From Herbiconiux sp. A18JL235 (GTDB taxonomy: Bacteria > Actinomycetota > Actinomycetes > Actinomycetales > Microbacteriaceae): a stretch of DNA of 64,000 nt. Made by a program: the position numbers and the translations under genes. Below are positions 56,344-64,000 of the stretch, piece by piece. Numbering within the stretch: position 1 is the first letter of the stretch; each line of letters opens with the position of its first letter. The stretch lies in contig NZ_CP162511.1 in the NCBI RefSeq assembly GCF_040939305.1, positions 3,410,001 through 3,474,000 of the forward strand, in the 5' to 3' direction. The notes beneath the pieces were generated by a model. The model ran no database searches and was not told the origin of the DNA. It saw only the letters and a list, made by a program, of their open reading frames with translations.

Positions 56344-57378
56344 CTAGGCGGCGCCTCCGACACCGGTGCCGCGGGCCACCAGGGCGAGGTCGGGGTGGTC
56401 GGCGAACACCCCGTCGACACCGCTCGACATGATCGTGCGGTACTCCTCCTGCCACCGCCCGAACGCCGCCGCCCTGCCCCCGGTGCGGAGGTTCTTGGGC
56501 AGGAAGGCGTTCTCGGGCCGCAGCGTCCAGGTGTACACCTCGAGTCCCGCACGGTGCGCCCGCGACACCACGTCACTCACCCGTGTCGCGTTCCCCTCGG
56601 CGTCGAGCGGCAGGATGAGCGCCTTGTCGAGACTGATGCCGTCGACCTCGGCCGCCAGCCCCGAGAGCGATGCATCGGTGAGCTGGTCGAGGTAGCCCCC
56701 GGCGGCGTCGCCCCACCGCGCGACCTGGTCGAACGGCTTGCCGTGCGCCTCGAGGAGATAGACGTACCGTGCCGCGACCCCGCGCATCCGCATCTCTCCC
56801 AGCACGGTCTGTTCGAACGACTCGACGACGAGCCGGCCGGTCCGCCCGGCCCACCCCGACGCTTCGAGCGCCCCCGCGACGAGCTCTGCGGCCGGCAGCC
56901 CGAGGGCATCGAAGTGGCTCGCGTGCTTGACCTCCACGACCGGGAAGACGGCCCTCCCGGTCTCCTCCGCGACCTCGTCGACGATGCGCAGCACGTCGCT
57001 CAAGCGCAGCAGCGGGAAGGCGTCGTCGTGCGCCGCGCTCTCGGGCCGCAGCGTCGGCAGGCGCTCCCGCGCCCGCAGCGTGCTGAGCTCCGCCCAGGTG
57101 AAGTCCTCGGTGAACCACCCGGTGTGCTCCTCGCCGTCGACCGACCTGGTGGCGCGGCGGCCCGCGAACTCCGGATGCTCCGCCACGTCGGTGGTGCCCG
57201 AGATCTCGTTCTCGTGCCGCACCACCGCGACGCCGTCGCGACTGAACACCACGTCGGGCTCGACCGCGTCGGCCCCCTGCGCGAACGCGAGCCGATAGGC
57301 GGCCTCGGTGTGCTCGGGGCGGTATCCACTCGCCCCGCGGTGGCCGATCACAAGCGGTCGCACGGGTGTGTTCTCCAT
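56344..57378 (-). CDS. Glycerophosphodiester phosphodiesterase
   Basis: A 344-residue GDPD-family enzyme that hydrolyses glycerophosphodiesters to glycerol 3-phosphate and an alcohol. Seen: VIGHRGASGYRPEHTEAAYRLAFAQGADAVEPDV with the catalytic His and metal Glu/Asp, VVRHENEISGTTDVAEHPEF (second catalytic His), PVVEVKHA, and DGVFADHPDLAL near the C-terminus. There is no signal peptide, so it is probably cytoplasmic. The ATG at 57378 is used; the preceding GTG at 57381 follows a TACGGT box at leaderless spacing. Confidence 0.92.
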   Translation of the reverse strand: MENTPVRPLVIGHRGASGYRPEHTEAAYRLAFAQGADAVEPDVVFSRDGVAVVRHENEISGTTDVAEHPEFAGRRATRSVDGEEHTGWFTEDFTWAELSTLRARERLPTLRPESAAHDDAFPLLRLSDVLRIVDEVAEETGRAVFPVVEVKHASHFDALGLPAAELVAGALEASGWAGRTGRLVVESFEQTVLGEMRMRGVAARYVYLLEAHGKPFDQVARWGDAAGGYLDQLTDASLSGLAAEVDGISLDKALILPLDAEGNATRVSDVVSRAHRAGLEVYTWTLRPENAFLPKNLRTGGRAAAFGRWQEEYRTIMSSGVDGVFADHPDLALVARGTGVGGAA

Positions 57379-57483
57379 CACGACCTCACCGTACGCCGTG
57401 GGCGTACTACCAGGCGATTCATGAAATCGGTGCAGTAGATTGAGGTGACCACGATCACCCTCACCTTTCACAGAGAGACTGAC

Positions 57484-58296
57484 ATGGCCGAAGCATCGTC
57501 CAGCAACCCCGCCTTCGCGAAGAATCCCATCTTCAACGGCAAAGCCGCCGCACAGACGCCCACCATCAGCGCCGACGGGTTGCAGGAGCTCTACGACCGT
57601 CCGTCGGCGACGCCGTCCGAGACCGACCGCATGAGCTACGAAGACACGATCGTGAAGACGGTCGGCCTCTTCGCCGTGTTCCTGGTCACCGCGGTGGTCG
57701 GCTTCCTCTCGAACATGCCGGTTCCCACCGTGCTGGGCCTCGGCCTCATGATCGGCGGCTTCATCGGTGGCCTGGTCTTCGGTCTCATCAACGCGTTCAA
57801 GCGTGAGCCCTCCGTTCCGCTCATCTTCCTCTACGCAGCCTTCGAGGGCCTCGCCATCGGCGCCATCTCGGGCTTCTTCGAGGCGCGCTGGGGCGGCATC
57901 GTGCTTCAGGCCGTGCTCGCGACCGTCGCGGTCTTCGGCGTCACCCTGGCACTCTTCGCGAACGGCAAGATCCGCGCATCGAAGCGGGCCACGAAGATCT
58001 TCCTCATCGCCATGGTCGGCTACATGGTGTTCTCGCTGCTCAACATCATCCTCATGATGACCGGCGTCGTCACCGACCCGTTCGGTCTGCGCAGCGGCTG
58101 GATCGGCCTCGTCATCGGCGTTCTCGTCGTCATCATGGCCGCCTATTCACTGGTGCTCGACTTCGACGCCATCCAGCGCGGCGTGCGCAGCGGCGCTCCC
58201 CGCAAGTACGGCTGGTCGGGCGCGTTCGGCCTCATGACCACCATCGTCTGGCTCTACCTCGAGCTGCTGCGCATCATCGCCATCTTCCGAAACTAG
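57484..58296 (+). CDS. Bax inhibitor-1/YccA family membrane protein
   Basis: A 270-residue protein with a 55-residue polar N-terminus and seven membrane helices, ending GLMTTIVWLYLELLRIIAIFRN. The C-terminal Trp-x-Tyr-Leu-Glu-Leu-Leu-Arg ending and the overall layout match the actinobacterial Bax inhibitor-1-like family. Homologues conduct calcium or modulate membrane proteases; the bacterial role is unsettled. The ATG at 57484 is preferred to an upstream GTG-like start at 57445. A stem-loop follows the stop. Confidence 0.88.
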   Translation: MAEASSSNPAFAKNPIFNGKAAAQTPTISADGLQELYDRPSATPSETDRMSYEDTIVKTVGLFAVFLVTAVVGFLSNMPVPTVLGLGLMIGGFIGGLVFGLINAFKREPSVPLIFLYAAFEGLAIGAISGFFEARWGGIVLQAVLATVAVFGVTLALFANGKIRASKRATKIFLIAMVGYMVFSLLNIILMMTGVVTDPFGLRSGWIGLVIGVLVVIMAAYSLVLDFDAIQRGVRSGAPRKYGWSGAFGLMTTIVWLYLELLRIIAIFRN

Positions 58297-58325
58297 GAAG
58301 CAGCACGAACAGCACCCATCGCGAG

Positions 58326-58355
58326 AACGGGGTCGCCCAGCCGGGCGGCCCCGTT
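58326..58355 (+). terminator. Stem-loop after the Bax-inhibitor-like gene
   Basis: AACGGGGTCGCC pairs with GGCGGCCCCGTT (12 bp, one T-G pair) around a 6-base loop. It lies 30 bp after the stop codon and would end that transcript or separate it from the next gene. Confidence 0.6.
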
Positions 58356-58370
58356 CCGCGTTCCGGCAGC

Positions 58371-58400
58371 AGCACAGGCACAGGCACAGGCACAGGCACA
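58371..58400. repeat. Hexanucleotide microsatellite
   Basis: AGCACA is followed by four GGCACA units. In the frame of the downstream gene it encodes a Thr-Gly repeat. Confidence 0.9.
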
Positions 58401-58448
58401 GCCCGCATCATCGGCCTCGACCTGGCGCGCGGCCTCGCCCTGCTGGGC

Positions 58449-59462
58449 ATGTTCTACGCCCACACCGTGCCTGAGGGCGACGCCGAGAGCATCTTCGACG
58501 GCCGCTCGTCCATCCTCTTCGCCACCATCGCCGGCGTCTCCCTGGGCCTCATGACGGGTGGCCGCGCGGGCCCTGCGCGCGGCGCCCGCTGGCGCGCCTC
58601 TCGCGTCGTCGCCATCCGCGGCGCCCTCCTGATCGCGCTGGGGGTCGCCCTCACCCTGCTCGACACCCCCATCGCGATCATCCTCGACACCTACGGCTTC
58701 TTGTTCCTCGTGGCGATTCCCCTCCTGGTCGCCCCGCGCTGGGTACTCGCCGTGGTGGCCGCCGCGGCCGCAGTGGGCGGCCCGTGGCTCGTCGAGACGG
58801 TCACCGCCGCCGTCGACACCGAGGCCGCCCTCCCCGTCTCCTCGGTGGCGAACCCGTTCCTCTACTTCCCGAGCCGCTGGATACTCGGCACCTACCCCGC
58901 CCCGGTCTGGCTCGCGTACATCGCCCTGGGTCTTCTCATCGCCCGCTGCGGCGTCGAGCTCCGCCGCACCCAGCTGCTGCTGCTCACGCTCGGCTCGGTC
59001 GTCGCGCTCGCCGGGTACACGACCGCCGCCGCCCTCGGCGACCCCGTCTTCGCCCACGACGACACGACCTTCGAGGTCGTCTCCTCCGGCGCCGTAGCCG
59101 TGGCGGTCATCGGCCTGTTCACGGCGCTCACCGAGTCGACGGGGCGACGGATGCGCACGGCCGTCACGCGCATCCTGCAACCCCTGTGGGCCACGGGCTC
59201 CATGCCGCTCACCGTGTACTCGGCTCAGATCGTGGCCCTGTGGTGGTATGTGGAGAACACCGACTACGAGGGGTGGCTGGGCTGGCAGAGCGTTCCGTTG
59301 TTCGTGGTGTTCGCCCTCACCACGCTGCTGTTCTGCAGCCTCTACCGCCTCGTCTTCAGGCAGGGCCCCCTCGAGTGGCTGGTCGCGCGCATCAGCACCC
59401 AACGCCCGTGGCGCCGCCCCCGTGAGCGACACGACGAACGGCCCGCCGCCGGCGGCCCCTGA
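58449..59462 (+). CDS. Acyltransferase-like membrane protein (DUF1624/DUF418 type), start unresolved
   Basis: A protein of at least 337 residues with about nine membrane helices. The in-frame sequence immediately before the first ATG (from 58404) reads RIIGLDLARGLALLGMFYAH, the hallmark N-terminus of heparan-glucosaminide acetyltransferase-like proteins. The same family shows SVANPFLYFPSRWILGTYP and a late helix with LTVYSAQIVALWWY. No ATG, GTG or TTG occurs in any frame between the previous stop (58296) and 58449, so coordinates use the first canonical start although the true protein almost certainly begins earlier. Members transfer acyl groups to surface sugars or are of unknown function. 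Confidence 0.75.
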   Translation: MFYAHTVPEGDAESIFDGRSSILFATIAGVSLGLMTGGRAGPARGARWRASRVVAIRGALLIALGVALTLLDTPIAIILDTYGFLFLVAIPLLVAPRWVLAVVAAAAAVGGPWLVETVTAAVDTEAALPVSSVANPFLYFPSRWILGTYPAPVWLAYIALGLLIARCGVELRRTQLLLLTLGSVVALAGYTTAAALGDPVFAHDDTTFEVVSSGAVAVAVIGLFTALTESTGRRMRTAVTRILQPLWATGSMPLTVYSAQIVALWWYVENTDYEGWLGWQSVPLFVVFALTTLLFCSLYRLVFRQGPLEWLVARISTQRPWRRPRERHDERPAAGGP

Positions 59463-59515
59463 CCGTGGTCGGAGCGCCCGCGTCGGGCCGTTCGGCTCGG
59501 AGCGACGTCAGACCG

Positions 59516-61078
59516 TCACTCCCACTCGATGGTTCCCGGCGGCTTCGACGTGACGTCGAGCACGACCCGGTTCACGCCCGCGACCTCGTTGGTGATGCGG
59601 TTCGAGATGCGGGCCAGCACGTCGTAGGGAACGCGGGTCCAGTCGGCGGTCATCGCGTCTTCGCTGGAGACGGGGCGCAGCACGATGGGGTGACCGTAGG
59701 TGCGGCCGTCGCCCTGCACGCCCACCGAGCGGACGTCGGCGAGGAGCACCACGGGGCACTGCCAGATCTCGGCGTCGAGGCCCGCCGCGGTGAGTTCGGC
59801 GCGCACGATGGCGTCGGCCTGGCGCAGCAGCTCGAGCCGCTCGAAGGTCACCTCGCCGACGATGCGGATGCCGAGCCCGGGGCCGGGGAACGGCTGCCGC
59901 GACACGATCTCCTCGGGGAGGCCGAGCTCGCGGCCGATGGCGCGCACCTCGTCTTTGAACAGGGCCCGCAGCGGCTCGACGAGCTCGAACTGCAGGTCTT
60001 CGGGAAGACCGCCCACGTTGTGGTGGCTCTTGATGTTGGCGGTGCCGCTGCCGCCGCCCGACTCGACCACGTCGGGGTAGAGGGTGCCCTGCACGAGGAA
60101 CTTGATGGGGTCGCCGTCGGCAGCGGCCTCGGTGATGAGGTCGGCCTGGGCCTGCTCGAAGGTGCGGATGAACTCGCGCCCGATGATCTTGCGCTTCTGC
60201 TCGGGGTCGGTGATCCCGGCGAGGGCGGTGAGGAACTGCTCCCGCGCATCCACCGTCACGAGGCGCACACCGGTGGACTTCACATAGTCCTCCTCGACCT
60301 GCCGGCGCTCGTCGTGGCGCAGCAGACCGTGGTCGACGAAGACGCAGACCAGCTGGTCGCCGACCGCCTCGTGCACGAGGGCCGCGGCGACAGCGGAGTC
60401 GACCCCGCCCGAGAGGCCGCAGATGACGCGGCCGGCTCCGACCTGCTCGCGGATCGCCGCGACCTGATCGGCGATGACGTTGCCCGGGTTCCAGTCGGCG
60501 GGGATGCCGGCGGCCCGGTGCAGGAAGTTCTCCAACACCTGCTGACCGAAGGGCGAGTGCTTCACCTCGGGGTGCCATTGAACCCCATAGAGCCCGCGCT
60601 CCGGGTCGGCGAAGGCGGCGACGGGGGTCGACTCCGTGCGCGCGAGCACCGAGAAGCCCTCGGGGGCCTTCACCACCGAGTCGCCGTGGCTCATCCACAC
60701 CGTCTGGCCGAGGGGCTGGCCGTCGAGCAGGGCCGCACCCGCCGCATCCGCCGCCTGGTCGACGGCCATGTCGGTGGAGCCGTACTCGCGCGCGCCGGTC
60801 TTCGCGACCTCGCCGCCGAGCGTCTTCGCCATCACCTGGAAGCCGTAGCAGATGCCCATCACGGGCACCCCGAGTTCGAGGATGGCCGGATCCAGCGCCG
60901 GGGCGCCCTCTTCGTAGACGCTCGACGGGCCGCCGCTCAGCACGATGCCCACCGGGTTCTTCGACGCGACCTCCGCCGCCGTGATCGAGTGCGGCACGAT
61001 CTCGGAATAGACGCTCGCCTCGCGCACCCGGCGCGCGATGAGCTGGGCGTACTGGGCGCCGAAGTCGACGACGAGCAC
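59516..61078 (-). CDS. guaA: GMP synthase (glutamine-hydrolysing)
   Basis: A fused class I amidotransferase and ATP-pyrophosphatase that converts XMP to GMP. Seen: [20 protein letters not shown], the Cys nucleophile segment [16 protein letters not shown] with the catalytic His-Glu, the P-loop [20 protein letters not shown], and the C-terminal dimerisation domain ending PPGTIEWE. Coordinates use the GTG at 61078 (520 residues). In frame upstream lies an ATT at 61123 with GGAGG six bases before it and a one-base overlap with the previous stop; it would add a typical 15-residue N-terminus. Confidence 0.97.
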   Translation of the reverse strand: MLVVDFGAQYAQLIARRVREASVYSEIVPHSITAAEVASKNPVGIVLSGGPSSVYEEGAPALDPAILELGVPVMGICYGFQVMAKTLGGEVAKTGAREYGSTDMAVDQAADAAGAALLDGQPLGQTVWMSHGDSVVKAPEGFSVLARTESTPVAAFADPERGLYGVQWHPEVKHSPFGQQVLENFLHRAAGIPADWNPGNVIADQVAAIREQVGAGRVICGLSGGVDSAVAAALVHEAVGDQLVCVFVDHGLLRHDERRQVEEDYVKSTGVRLVTVDAREQFLTALAGITDPEQKRKIIGREFIRTFEQAQADLITEAAADGDPIKFLVQGTLYPDVVESGGGSGTANIKSHHNVGGLPEDLQFELVEPLRALFKDEVRAIGRELGLPEEIVSRQPFPGPGLGIRIVGEVTFERLELLRQADAIVRAELTAAGLDAEIWQCPVVLLADVRSVGVQGDGRTYGHPIVLRPVSSEDAMTADWTRVPYDVLARISNRITNEVAGVNRVVLDVTSKPPGTIEWE

Positions 61079-61118
61079 CGGGCGGGTGAGCTCCTCGTGG
61101 TCGGGGGTGTCTGCTGCG

Positions 61119-61577
61119 CTAATGGGAGGCCTCCACGGGTCGGGGGTCGGCGGGGTCGGCGAGCTCGGCCTCGCGCGAGGCGAGGTAGCCCTTCACCTCG
61201 CGGGCGATGCGGGCCTCGAGGAAGAAGGACAGGAAGGGGACGATGCCGCCGAGGGCGATGAGCACGAACTTCCAGAACGGCCAGCGCATGAGGCTCCACA
61301 GCCGGAAGTCGGAGAACAGGTAGACCACGTAGAACCAGCCGTGGGCGATGAGGATGCCGGTGCTGAGGTTCACCGCCACCACGGTGCCCTCGGGAACGAA
61401 GGCGAGGAAGCCGCGCGGGCCGCCGAGCTCGAGCTCGACGGCGAGAGGGGTGTACTTCAGCAGCATCTCGACGCAGAGAAGCAACAGCATCACACCGGTG
61501 ATGACGGAGGCGACCTGGTAGAACTTCAGGGCACCCCGGATGCGCGGGAAGTCTTTCGGTTTCGGGGCGAGAGCCAT
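61119..61577 (-). CDS. DUF3817 family membrane protein
   Basis: A 152-residue protein with three or four membrane helices. The sequence [28 protein letters not shown], then [23 protein letters not shown], matches DUF3817, a family often found next to guaA in actinobacteria. It ends in a polar tail. The function is unknown. Its stop codon TAG overlaps the ATT proposed as the guaA start. Confidence 0.88.
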   Translation of the reverse strand: MALAPKPKDFPRIRGALKFYQVASVITGVMLLLLCVEMLLKYTPLAVELELGGPRGFLAFVPEGTVVAVNLSTGILIAHGWFYVVYLFSDFRLWSLMRWPFWKFVLIALGGIVPFLSFFLEARIAREVKGYLASREAELADPADPRPVEASH

Positions 61578-61586
61578 GGGTCAAGC

Positions 61587-62480
61587 CTACCGTCGCCCGG
61601 CTGGACGGTCGTCGGCACCTGGGGCCTCGGCGGCGCCCCCCGCCGCGGCTTCAGCCGCCTCGAGAGCCTCCTCGTTCTCGCGCTCCCAGGCGTCTCGCAC
61701 GAGGCGGTACCAGAGGTAGATCGCAAAGCCCGCGAACACGACCCACTCGGCGGCGTAGAAGATGTTCAGCCAGTTCACCTGCACCGAGCGGTCGGGCTCT
61801 GGCGACACGATGGCGTCGAGGCCCGCGGGAGCCTCGTCGAGCACGAGGTAGCCCCCGTACACCTCGGCGGCCTCGTCGAACTCGGGCCAGCGATTGATGA
61901 GCGCGGCGATCGACATGGTGGTGTCGAGCGCCTCGAAGGTGGAGTCACCCGCCGGGTCGGCCCCACTCCCCCGCTGCGCGTCGGAGACGACCGGGCCCTC
62001 GGTCGGCAGGTAGCGACCCGTGAGGTCGCCCGAGACGGCGGTGGCGCGGCCCCCGAGCTCCAGCGCGGTGGCGCGAGCGGTCTCGAGCTCCGGCGTCCAG
62101 CCGAGGGCGACGGCGAGGTAGGTGTCGGCGGGCTGCTCGACCTTCAGCTGCCCGATCACCCAATACCCGGAGACGCCGTCGTTGAGGCGGCCGGAGATGA
62201 CGTCGAAGCCGCTCGGCACGAGCGCGCCCTTCACCTCCACGCGCTGGGCGGCCTGCGTCTCGACCACGGGTGTCTGCGGCTCGGCCACCGTCTCGAGCGG
62301 CTTGATGGTCTCCGACTGCCCGTTGGTCACCTCACCGCTCGACACGGCACGCTCGAGCTGCCACTGACCGAGGGCTGCGAAGCCGCCGGCGATCGCGAGG
62401 GCGAGCACGAGCGTGGCGATCCAGCGGGGTCGCCGCATCACGGAGGCGAGGGAGGCCGGGGGTGCGGAGGTAATGCTCAA
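61587..62480 (-). CDS. SURF1 family cytochrome oxidase assembly protein
   Basis: A 297-residue protein with one N-terminal membrane helix (about 20-42), an external domain and a second helix near residue 240, the SURF1 layout. Seen: LGQWQLERA after the first helix, SGYWVIGQL, and NIFYAAEWVVFAGFAIYLWYRLVRD at the second helix. SURF1 assists haem insertion into cytochrome c oxidase. The start is a TTG at 62480 that overlaps the antiporter stop (TTGA); an ATG 14 codons later (62438) is the alternative. The C-terminus is Ala/Glu-rich. Confidence 0.88.
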   Translation of the reverse strand: MSITSAPPASLASVMRRPRWIATLVLALAIAGGFAALGQWQLERAVSSGEVTNGQSETIKPLETVAEPQTPVVETQAAQRVEVKGALVPSGFDVISGRLNDGVSGYWVIGQLKVEQPADTYLAVALGWTPELETARATALELGGRATAVSGDLTGRYLPTEGPVVSDAQRGSGADPAGDSTFEALDTTMSIAALINRWPEFDEAAEVYGGYLVLDEAPAGLDAIVSPEPDRSVQVNWLNIFYAAEWVVFAGFAIYLWYRLVRDAWERENEEALEAAEAAAGGAAEAPGADDRPAGRR

Positions 62481-64000
62481 TACTCGTCGTCTCTCGCTCG
62501 GGATCGCGGATCGTGCTCGTCCGACTGCAGCATCGCCTGCTCGATGAGACGATCCCGCTCGGCGCCCTCGCGCTCGGGTGCCGCGACACCGCCCGCAGGC
62601 ACGACGGCCTCGGGGTCGCTGCCGCGGTCGGCGTCGTAGTCGTCGTAGTCGCCATAGACGTCGGGGGCGATCTCGTCGTCGTCGGCTGCTGCGACGCGGT
62701 CGCCGGAGCGGCCGACGCTGAGATCGTCGTCGTCGCCATCGCCATCGCCATCGCCGGCGACCACTCGCCCGGCCGGCCCAGCGGTCGCCGCCTCCATGAG
62801 CGCGATGGCCTCGTCGGCCTCGAGGTTGCGCTGCGTCTTGCCGCCCCCGGCGGCGCCGGCGGCCACGGCTGCGGCTGCGGCCTCGGCACCGGCTGCGCCC
62901 GCGGCGCCCGACGCCGCAGACGCTGCCGCCTTCGCCCGCGCCTTGCGCTCGGTGCCCAGCACGAAGCTGCCGATGCGTTCGGAGTTGACCGCGAGGATGG
63001 GCCCGATGATGGCCATGATGAGCACGTACAGACCCGCGAAGGGCTGGATGCGCTCGTCGAGCCCCGCGGCGAGCGCGAGCGTCGCCAGGATGAGTGCGAA
63101 CTCCCCCCGGTTCTGCAGGATGGCCGCCGTGTTGATGCCGGCTTGCGGCCCGAAGCCGTTCAGCCACGCCACGAACTGGCCGCCGATGGCGTTGAGGGTC
63201 ATCGTCATGACCACCGCCAGCACGACCGGCACGATGACGGCGGGGAACGCTGTGGGGTCGAGCCCGAGACCGAAGTTGAGGAAGAAGAAGGCGCCGAACA
63301 CGTCACGCAACGGTATGGCGATGTGCTCGATCTTGTTGCGGTAGCGGGTCGCCCCGAGAACCAGGCCGATGAGGAACGCACCGATCGCATCCGTCACGCC
63401 GAGGATCTCGCCGAGGCCGCCGAACATGATGGCCAGGCCGAAGAACAGGATGGTGAACAGCTCGTCGTCTTTGGTGCGGAACAGTCTCGACACGACCTTG
63501 CCGCCCCAGCGCGCCACCGAGAACATCACCACCAGGAAGACGAAGGAGATGCCGAGCTTGCCGACCACCAGCCAGATCTCGGTCTCGCCCGAGAGCACCA
63601 CCGACACGATCGCCAGGTAGATGGCGATGAAGACGTCTTCGACGACGGTCACGCCGAGGATCATCGGAGTCTCGCGGTTGGCGAGGCGGTTGAGTTCGAT
63701 CAGCAGTTTTGTGACGATGGCGCTCGAGGAGGTCGCCGTGATGCCGGCGATGACGAGCGCCTCGCGCGTTCCCCACCCCACCAGGAAGCCGAAGCCGAAG
63801 CCCACCACCATGTTGATGAGGATGTAGGAGCCGCCCGAGATGAGCAGCTTTCCCGCGTTGGAGAAGAACTCGTCTTGATCGAACTCGAGCCCCAGATTGA
63901 ACAGCAGCAGGATGAGCCCGAAGACCGCGATCAGCTCGATGTACTCGCCATGGGCGAACTCGAGCGGGAACCACGCGAAGTACGGGCTCGCGAGGAGCCC
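62477..64000 (-). CDS. Cation/proton antiporter, CPA2/KefB type (5' end outside window)
   Basis: The frame is open from the right edge of the window, so 507 residues are visible, covering about ten membrane helices. Seen: the conserved FNLGLEFDQDEF, ITATSSSAIVTKLLIELNR, VVEDVFIAIYLAIVS, DAIGAFLIGLVLGATRYRN and GLGLDPTAFP, all typical of CPA2 antiporters. There is no TrkA-N domain; instead a cytoplasmic tail of about 150 residues is Ala/Gly-rich and then Asp-rich (GDGDGDGDDDD). It probably exchanges K+ or Na+ for H+. It overlaps the SURF1 gene by 4 bp. Confidence 0.9.
   Translation of the reverse strand, partial: GLLASPYFAWFPLEFAHGEYIELIAVFGLILLLFNLGLEFDQDEFFSNAGKLLISGGSYILINMVVGFGFGFLVGWGTREALVIAGITATSSSAIVTKLLIELNRLANRETPMILGVTVVEDVFIAIYLAIVSVVLSGETEIWLVVGKLGISFVFLVVMFSVARWGGKVVSRLFRTKDDELFTILFFGLAIMFGGLGEILGVTDAIGAFLIGLVLGATRYRNKIEHIAIPLRDVFGAFFFLNFGLGLDPTAFPAVIVPVVLAVVMTMTLNAIGGQFVAWLNGFGPQAGINTAAILQNRGEFALILATLALAAGLDERIQPFAGLYVLIMAIIGPILAVNSERIGSFVLGTERKARAKAAASAASGAAGAAGAEAAAAAVAAGAAGGGKTQRNLEADEAIALMEAATAGPAGRVVAGDGDGDGDDDDLSVGRSGDRVAAADDDEIAPDVYGDYDDYDADRGSDPEAVVPAGGVAAPEREGAERDRLIEQAMLQSDEHDPRSRARDDEY

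Noticed and set aside
58305..58448. Calling the acyltransferase from an ACG start
   Set aside because: The spacing to AGGAAG fits, but a terminator-like stem lies inside the would-be coding part, so the start is left open.

Overview
The window is about 70% GC, is packed with short-spaced operons and uses GTG, TTG and possibly ATT starts. It carries actinobacterial marker genes: a PerM-type membrane protein next to sucCD and purNH, a DUF7882 small protein, CWB2 cell-wall repeats and LAXTG sorting signals. I read it as chromosome of a high-GC actinobacterium, most likely Microbacteriaceae. There is no phage, transposase, CRISPR array, rRNA or plasmid gene. The only recognised RNA gene is one tRNA-Lys(UUU). 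The content is mostly core metabolism with a few accessory islands.

Layout. 0-3.8 kb: the 3' part of a class III aminotransferase, an MftE-like creatininase-family hydrolase without other mycofactocin genes, a debris zone with a palindromic element and two decayed antitoxin-like fragments, tRNA-Lys, and a conserved protein. 3.8-11.3 kb: a phosphate module on the minus strand (ppk, a Nudix/histidine-phosphatase protein, then pstS-pstC-pstA-pstB behind a PHO-box-like repeat). 11.3-16 kb: a secreted GH8 glycosidase with three CWB2 repeats, a DUF4436 membrane protein, a DUF7882 protein and an aldose epimerase. 16-20.5 kb: a TetR repressor and the heterodimeric ABC exporter it probably controls. 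20.6-25.3 kb: one-carbon metabolism (glyA, folD, purU) around an MFS transporter. 26-27 kb: a TIG-domain surface protein with an LADTG signal.

27.3-36.9 kb is a complete amino-sugar locus. A ROK repressor, a lipoprotein sugar-binding protein, two permeases, nagZ, a ROK kinase and nagB run on the minus strand. A DUF2568 gene and nagA run divergently. Two matching 19-bp operators lie between the divergent transcripts. No transport ATPase is present, as is usual where a shared MsiK-type ATPase serves such importers. 37-44.7 kb: icd, a GNAT enzyme, an alkyltransferase-like protein, a lipoprotein, a second heterodimeric ABC exporter and a membrane-anchored dimethylargininase-like protein. 44.7-51.3 kb: purH, purN, perM, a small membrane protein, sucD and sucC, the same neighbourhood as in Mycobacterium tuberculosis. 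51.5-53.4 kb: a large thioester-domain surface protein with an LAQTG signal. 53.9-64 kb: pcrA, a glycerophosphodiesterase, a Bax-inhibitor-like protein, an acyltransferase-like membrane protein, guaA, a DUF3817 protein, a SURF1 protein and the 3' part of a cation/proton antiporter.

The least explained signals are non-coding or at gene starts. They are two families of repeated hairpin elements (1938/25354 and 53619/53837), a tandemly repeated terminator arm near 20.5 kb, a possible small RNA at 3.74-3.88 kb, an enriched octamer CGGATGCG, and two genes whose conserved N-termini begin upstream of any ATG/GTG/TTG (guaA and the 58.4 kb acyltransferase). I did not find a clear new defence or mobile system.
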